Source: CAVAWX01 sp963642995
GTDB lineage: Bacteria > Actinomycetota > Coriobacteriia > Coriobacteriales > QAMH01
Direction of reading: 5' to 3'
DNA length: 34,926 nt
Assembly: GCA_963642995.1 (NCBI GenBank)
Contig: CAVIIZ010000016.1
Location: 1-34,926, forward strand
Numbering within the stretch: position 1 is the first letter of the stretch; every line of letters begins with the position of its first letter. Positions 31,801 through 34,926 of the stretch are shown here, piece by piece. A program made the position numbers and the translations under genes. Under the pieces are notes generated by a model. It was not told where the DNA came from, did not search any database, and was given only the letters and a program-made list of their open reading frames with translations.

Positions 31801-32736
31801 ATGGCAAACATCAAGGAACTCTCCGCACTTCCCCAGCGCCTGGCCGGCGGCCATCGCCTGTGCGCGGGCTGCGGCGCGTCGATCTGCGTGCGTCAGGTGC
31901 TCATGGGCGCCGGCGAGACGCCGGTGGTGTGCGGCAGCGCGACCGGCTGCCTGGAGGTCTCGACGACCGTCTACCCGTATTCCAGCTGGGACACCCCCTT
32001 CATCCACAACGCGTTCGCCAACGCGGGCGCGACCATGTCCGGCGTCGAGGCAGCGTTTCGCGGCCTGAAGCGCGCGGGCAAGATCCCCGAGGACAAGGAA
32101 GTGAAGTTCTGCGCGTTCGGCGGCGACGGCGGCACCTACGACATCGGCTTTCAGAGCCTGTCCGGCGCGATGGAGCGCGGCCACGACATGGTCTACGTGT
32201 GCTACGACAACAACGCCTACATGAACACGGGCATCCAGCGCTCGTCGGCCACCCCGCACGGCGCCTGGGCCACCACCTCGGAAGTGGGCAGCTGCCAGCA
32301 GGGCAAGCAGCAGGTGCGCAAGGACCTGACCACCATCATGGCGGCGCACCACATCCCCTATGCGGCGCAGGCCTCCATCGGCAACTGGCGCGACCTGACG
32401 AAGAAGGCCGAGAAGGCTTTCGCGGTGAAAGGCCCGGCGTTTCTGTGCGTGCTCGCGCCCTGCCCGCGCGGCTGGCGCATCCCCGCCGATTCCACGGTCG
32501 AGATCGCGCGCCTGGCCGTCGAGACCGGCGCCTGGCCGCTGTTCGAGATCGACCACGGCGAGTGGAGCATGACCCCCATCCGCGGCGAGCGCAAGCCCCT
32601 GGTCGACTACCTCAAGCCCCAAGGCCGCTTCAAGCACCTCTTCAAGCCCGGCAACGAGGAGCTGCTCAAACAGCTGCAAGACGAGTGCGACGAGTACTAT
32701 CATTTTATCGAGCGCCAATGCGCCCTCTACGAATGA
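31801..32736 (+). CDS. porB: 2-oxoacid:ferredoxin oxidoreductase beta subunit
   Basis: 311-residue thiamine-diphosphate-binding subunit. CAGCG (Cys21, Cys24) is part of the cluster-binding set; the TPP/Mg site reads FGGDGGTYDIGFQSL (107-120) with YDNNAYMNTGIQRS (135-148). AAAGGGGAG precedes the ATG by a few bases. It completes one enzyme with porC, porD and porA, giving acetyl-CoA, CO2 and reduced ferredoxin from pyruvate, typical of anaerobic metabolism. The array at 32757-33093 begins 21 bp after the stop. Confidence 0.95.
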   Translation: MANIKELSALPQRLAGGHRLCAGCGASICVRQVLMGAGETPVVCGSATGCLEVSTTVYPYSSWDTPFIHNAFANAGATMSGVEAAFRGLKRAGKIPEDKEVKFCAFGGDGGTYDIGFQSLSGAMERGHDMVYVCYDNNAYMNTGIQRSSATPHGAWATTSEVGSCQQGKQQVRKDLTTIMAAHHIPYAAQASIGNWRDLTKKAEKAFAVKGPAFLCVLAPCPRGWRIPADSTVEIARLAVETGAWPLFEIDHGEWSMTPIRGERKPLVDYLKPQGRFKHLFKPGNEELLKQLQDECDEYYHFIERQCALYE

Positions 32737-32848
32737 GGCGCTGAGGCACCGCGTCTAGCCCCGTACGGGCTCCAAGGTCGCGCACGAAGTGCGCTCCCTC
32801 GCCCTGTGCGGGGCTATCCGCAGCACCTCGGCGCCTCATTACGGGTTG

Positions 32849-32877
32849 AGGCGCCCTGCATGATGCGGCGCCTTTTT
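32849..32877 (+). terminator. Terminator in array unit 1
   Basis: AGGCGCC (32849-32855) pairs with GGCGCCT (32867-32873) over an 11-base loop, followed by a T run. The 5' arm can instead pair with GGCGCCTC at 32830-32837, so two folds exclude each other. Confidence 0.7.
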
Positions 32878-32976
32878 CGTTGACAGCCCCGTACGGCCTC
32901 CTACCTCGCGCACGAAGTGCGCTCGGACGGCCTGTGCGGGGCTATCCGCAGCACCTCGGCGCCTCATTACGGGTTG

Positions 32977-33005
32977 AGGCGCTCTGCATGATGCGGCGCC
33001 TTTTT
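32977..33005 (+). terminator. Terminator in array unit 2
   Basis: Same design 128 bp later: AGGCGCT with GGCGCCT (one wobble) and a T run. The alternative partner GGCGCCTC lies at 32958-32965. Confidence 0.65.
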
Positions 33006-33144
33006 CGTTGACAGCCCCGTACGGGCTCCAAGGTCGCGCACGAAGTGCGCTCCCTCGCCCTGTGCGGGGCTATCCGCAGCACCTCGGCGCCTCGTTTTTT
33101 GGGTCTTCGCGGCTCCGTTTGCGAGGCGAGTGCCCCCTTTCACC

Positions 33145-33161
33145 GTGTGTGTGTGTGTGTG
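33145..33161. repeat. (GT)8 dinucleotide tract
   Basis: Eight GT units plus a G, flanked by TTTCACCG on both sides (33138-33145 and 33168-33175). It lies 176 bp before the start of the secreted CWB2 protein gene, in the likely promoter/leader region, where length changes by slippage could alter expression. Confidence 0.85.
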
Positions 33162-33337
33162 CCTCTCTTTCACCGCCCCGCTTTTGCTATAGCTTGCGCA
33201 TGTGTTGATGCAGAAGGCTTTTCGCGCGCACATGCGCCGGCTCTCGCTTCTCGATTCCGCATGTCCCCGCGAATGCCGTGTCGCGCACGGCCTGTCCGCG
33301 GGCCTGCGCGGCGAAATCGAGAAAGGGAGGCGCTCGT

Positions 33338-34926
33338 ATGAACCAATCCGGAAACTTCCACCCGTCTGCCGCGGCTGCGTCCGCGCAGCGCAAGGGGGTG
33401 CGGCTGCGCGGGCGTGCGCTCGCGTTCGCGTTCCTGCTCCTCGCATGTGCGTTCGCCGTCGTCGCGGCTGCGGCGCCGCAGGCGGCTTCGGCCAGCAGCC
33501 AGGTCGTGCCGACGCCTGCCGAAGAGCGCTCCGATGTGTGGTCGCGCCTGGGCGGCAACACGGCGCTCGGCACGATGAAGGCCATAGTGAACGAGGGCTG
33601 GGACAGCTCCGACTACGCCATCGTCGCCACGAGCAAGAGCTACCACGACGCGCTGTCGGCGAGCGGGCTTGCCGGCCTGCTGGGCTGCCCGGTGCTCATG
33701 ACCGCGCCCGACGAGCTGTCCGCGCAGACGAAGGCGCTGCTCGAGTCCAAGAAGGTGAAAGAGGTCGTCATCGTGGGCGGCACGGCGGCCGTGTCCGACG
33801 CGGTGAAAGCCCAGATCGAGGCGCTGGGCGTGAAGGTGGAGCGCGTGGCCGGCAACACGGCCGTGGGCACCGCCAACAAAATCTACGACTATGGCAAGGT
33901 CGTGAACGGCGGCTGGAGCTCCGACGCGGTCGTCGCCACCGTGGACAGCTACCAAGACGCGCTTTCCATAGCGCCGTACGCCTACGCCAAGAAGGCGCCG
34001 ATCTTTCTCACCGAATCCAAGAAGCAGGTGCTGGGCTCCTCGGCGCTCAAGCTGGTGAAGGCCGGCGGATTCACGCGCACCCTCATCATCGGCGGCACGG
34101 CGGCGGTGAAGGACACCGTCGACGGGCAGGTGCCGGGCGCGAAGCGTCTCGCGGGCGGCACCGCCTACGGCACCTGCAAGAAGGTCGCCGACTTCTGCCT
34201 GGCGCAGGGCATGTCCGCCGCCCACGCCGGCGTGGCGCGCGGCGACGCCTTCCAGGACGGCACGTGCGGCGCGGCGCTGTGCGGCAAGAACAACTCCATC
34301 CTCGTGCTGGCCGACAGCAAGAACTCCAATAACGTGGAATCTGTGCTCGCGAAGAACAAGGCGGCCCAGGAGAAGTGCTATGTCTTCGGCGGCACGCAGG
34401 CCGTGAGCATCCCCGTCTGGAACGAGATAGTCGAGCAGACCGCCAAGAGCACCTTCACCGTCAGCTTCGACACGGACGGCGGCACGCAGGTCGAGAGCCA
34501 GAAGGTGAACGAGGGCGCCCACGCATCCAAGCCCGCCGCCGACCCGAGCAAGGCCGGCTGCATCTTCGCGGGCTGGTATGCGGACAAGGAGTGCAAGACG
34601 GCCTTCGATTTCGACGCAGCCGCCATCACGGCCGACACCGTCGTCTACGCGAAGTGGTCTGCGGCGTACTGGCTTGCGACGGCATGCTCGGACGCGGACG
34701 TCTCGGCCGAGACCTTGCAGGCGAAGGCGCAGGCAGACGCTTCCGGCGCCACGGTGTTCAAGACCCGCGAGCAGGTGAAGGCAGACGTCGAGGCGCTGCA
34801 TCGGGGCGTGAACGGCTCCGAGCCCGCAGACCTCGTCGCCGAGTACACCGACTACATGAAAGGCACGAACGACTCCGGCAAAAACCCCGGTCTGGCCGAA
34901 GCGCACCTCTACACTCCCTACATGGG
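33338..34926 (+). CDS. Secreted CWB2/InlB-repeat surface protein (runs off the window)
   Basis: Open to the end of the window; 529 residues seen. GGGAGG lies 7 bp before the ATG. A long N-terminal signal sequence has a basic region (residues 18-26), a hydrophobic core (27-46) and likely cleavage after about 52 (QAASAS). Three cell-wall-binding type 2 repeats follow (about 70-165, 168-265, 269-365), each with the VVIVGGTAAVS-type strand and a G-N/G-TA start. An InlB B-repeat/Flg_new segment (372-440) has VSFDTDGG and FAGWYADKECKT. CWB2 proteins are attached non-covalently to wall polymers in Gram-positives and are expanded in coriobacteria. Function of the remaining C-terminal part is unknown. 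Confidence 0.9.
   Translation, partial: MNQSGNFHPSAAAASAQRKGVRLRGRALAFAFLLLACAFAVVAAAAPQAASASSQVVPTPAEERSDVWSRLGGNTALGTMKAIVNEGWDSSDYAIVATSKSYHDALSASGLAGLLGCPVLMTAPDELSAQTKALLESKKVKEVVIVGGTAAVSDAVKAQIEALGVKVERVAGNTAVGTANKIYDYGKVVNGGWSSDAVVATVDSYQDALSIAPYAYAKKAPIFLTESKKQVLGSSALKLVKAGGFTRTLIIGGTAAVKDTVDGQVPGAKRLAGGTAYGTCKKVADFCLAQGMSAAHAGVARGDAFQDGTCGAALCGKNNSILVLADSKNSNNVESVLAKNKAAQEKCYVFGGTQAVSIPVWNEIVEQTAKSTFTVSFDTDGGTQVESQKVNEGAHASKPAADPSKAGCIFAGWYADKECKTAFDFDAAAITADTVVYAKWSAAYWLATACSDADVSAETLQAKAQADASGATVFKTREQVKADVEALHRGVNGSEPADLVAEYTDYMKGTNDSGKNPGLAEAHLYTPYM

Larger units (their letters stand above)
32757..33093 (+). repeat. 128-bp tandem array of structured units (2.6 copies)
   Basis: Units start at 32757, 32885 and 33013; the third stops after 81 bp, matching unit 1 exactly. 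Each begins with a 59-nt hairpin (32757-32815, 32885-32943, 33013-33071): outer 10-bp stem AGCCCCGTAC/GTGCGGGGCT, a middle stem, and the tip GCGCAC-GAA-GTGCGC. Units 1 and 2 differ at eight positions in the middle stem, and all eight are four compensating base-pair changes (32769/32802, 32774/32799, 32776/32798, 32777/32797 in unit 1). Full units then carry GGCGCCTC/GAGGCGCC and a terminator. No reading frame of quality is present. Confidence 0.9.

Noticed and set aside
32880..32885. TTGACA as a promoter within the 128-bp array
   Set aside because: It occurs at each unit end (32880 and 33008) but no -10 lies 16-18 bp downstream; it is the repeat boundary.

Overview
The window is the replication-origin region of a high-GC bacterial chromosome. 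Gene content and order point to an actinobacterium of the class Coriobacteriia, probably Eggerthellales. The evidence is the order rpmH-rnpA-yidD-yidC-jag-rsmG-parA-parB on one side and dnaA-dnaN-recF-DUF721-gyrB-gyrA-tRNA-Ile-tRNA-Ala on the other, an anaerobic four-subunit 2-oxoacid:ferredoxin oxidoreductase, and a secreted protein with CWB2 wall-binding repeats. The class assignment is inference; no 16S gene is present.

Left arm (1-7500): an orphan AAA-type ATPase gene bordered on both sides by short TTTTGCA-containing repeats; rlmN; then, read leftward away from the origin, the rpmH operon with a consensus promoter, ending in rsmG, three parS sites, parA and parB. The parA gene carries a perfect 17-bp tandem duplication inside its P-loop codons and is out of frame as given, although the junction forms an in-phase A_AAA_AAG heptamer.

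Origin (7500-10600): an AT-rich stretch with many GTGGAAA DnaA-box-like sites, a GHKL-ATPase/winged-helix protein gene directly before dnaA, dnaA, and a second small box cluster before dnaN.

Right arm (10600-19000): replication, repair and gyrase genes, a terminator and two tRNAs. The tRNA-Ala 3' half is then repeated in a 159-bp tandem array. Next to it an AbiEi/AbiEii (type IV toxin-antitoxin) cassette sits between perfect 71-bp direct repeats of the 3' end of a chromate-transporter gene, so it looks inserted.

From 22.4 kb: tmk-holB-ricT (RicT with a long basic low-complexity tail), an NhaC-type antiporter, a 58-residue membrane protein overlapping a ferrochelatase gene, a two-gene BrnT-like/ribbon-helix-helix toxin-antitoxin candidate, the porCDAB operon, and a 128-bp tandem array. 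In that array every difference between the first two copies of a long hairpin is compensated on the opposite side of the stem, and two of the units carry a terminator. The window ends inside a secreted CWB2/InlB-repeat protein gene preceded by a (GT)8 tract.

The items most worth following up are the covarying hairpin array (32757-33093), the parA P-loop duplication (4040-4073) and the AbiE cassette with its 71-bp repeats (19409-21071).
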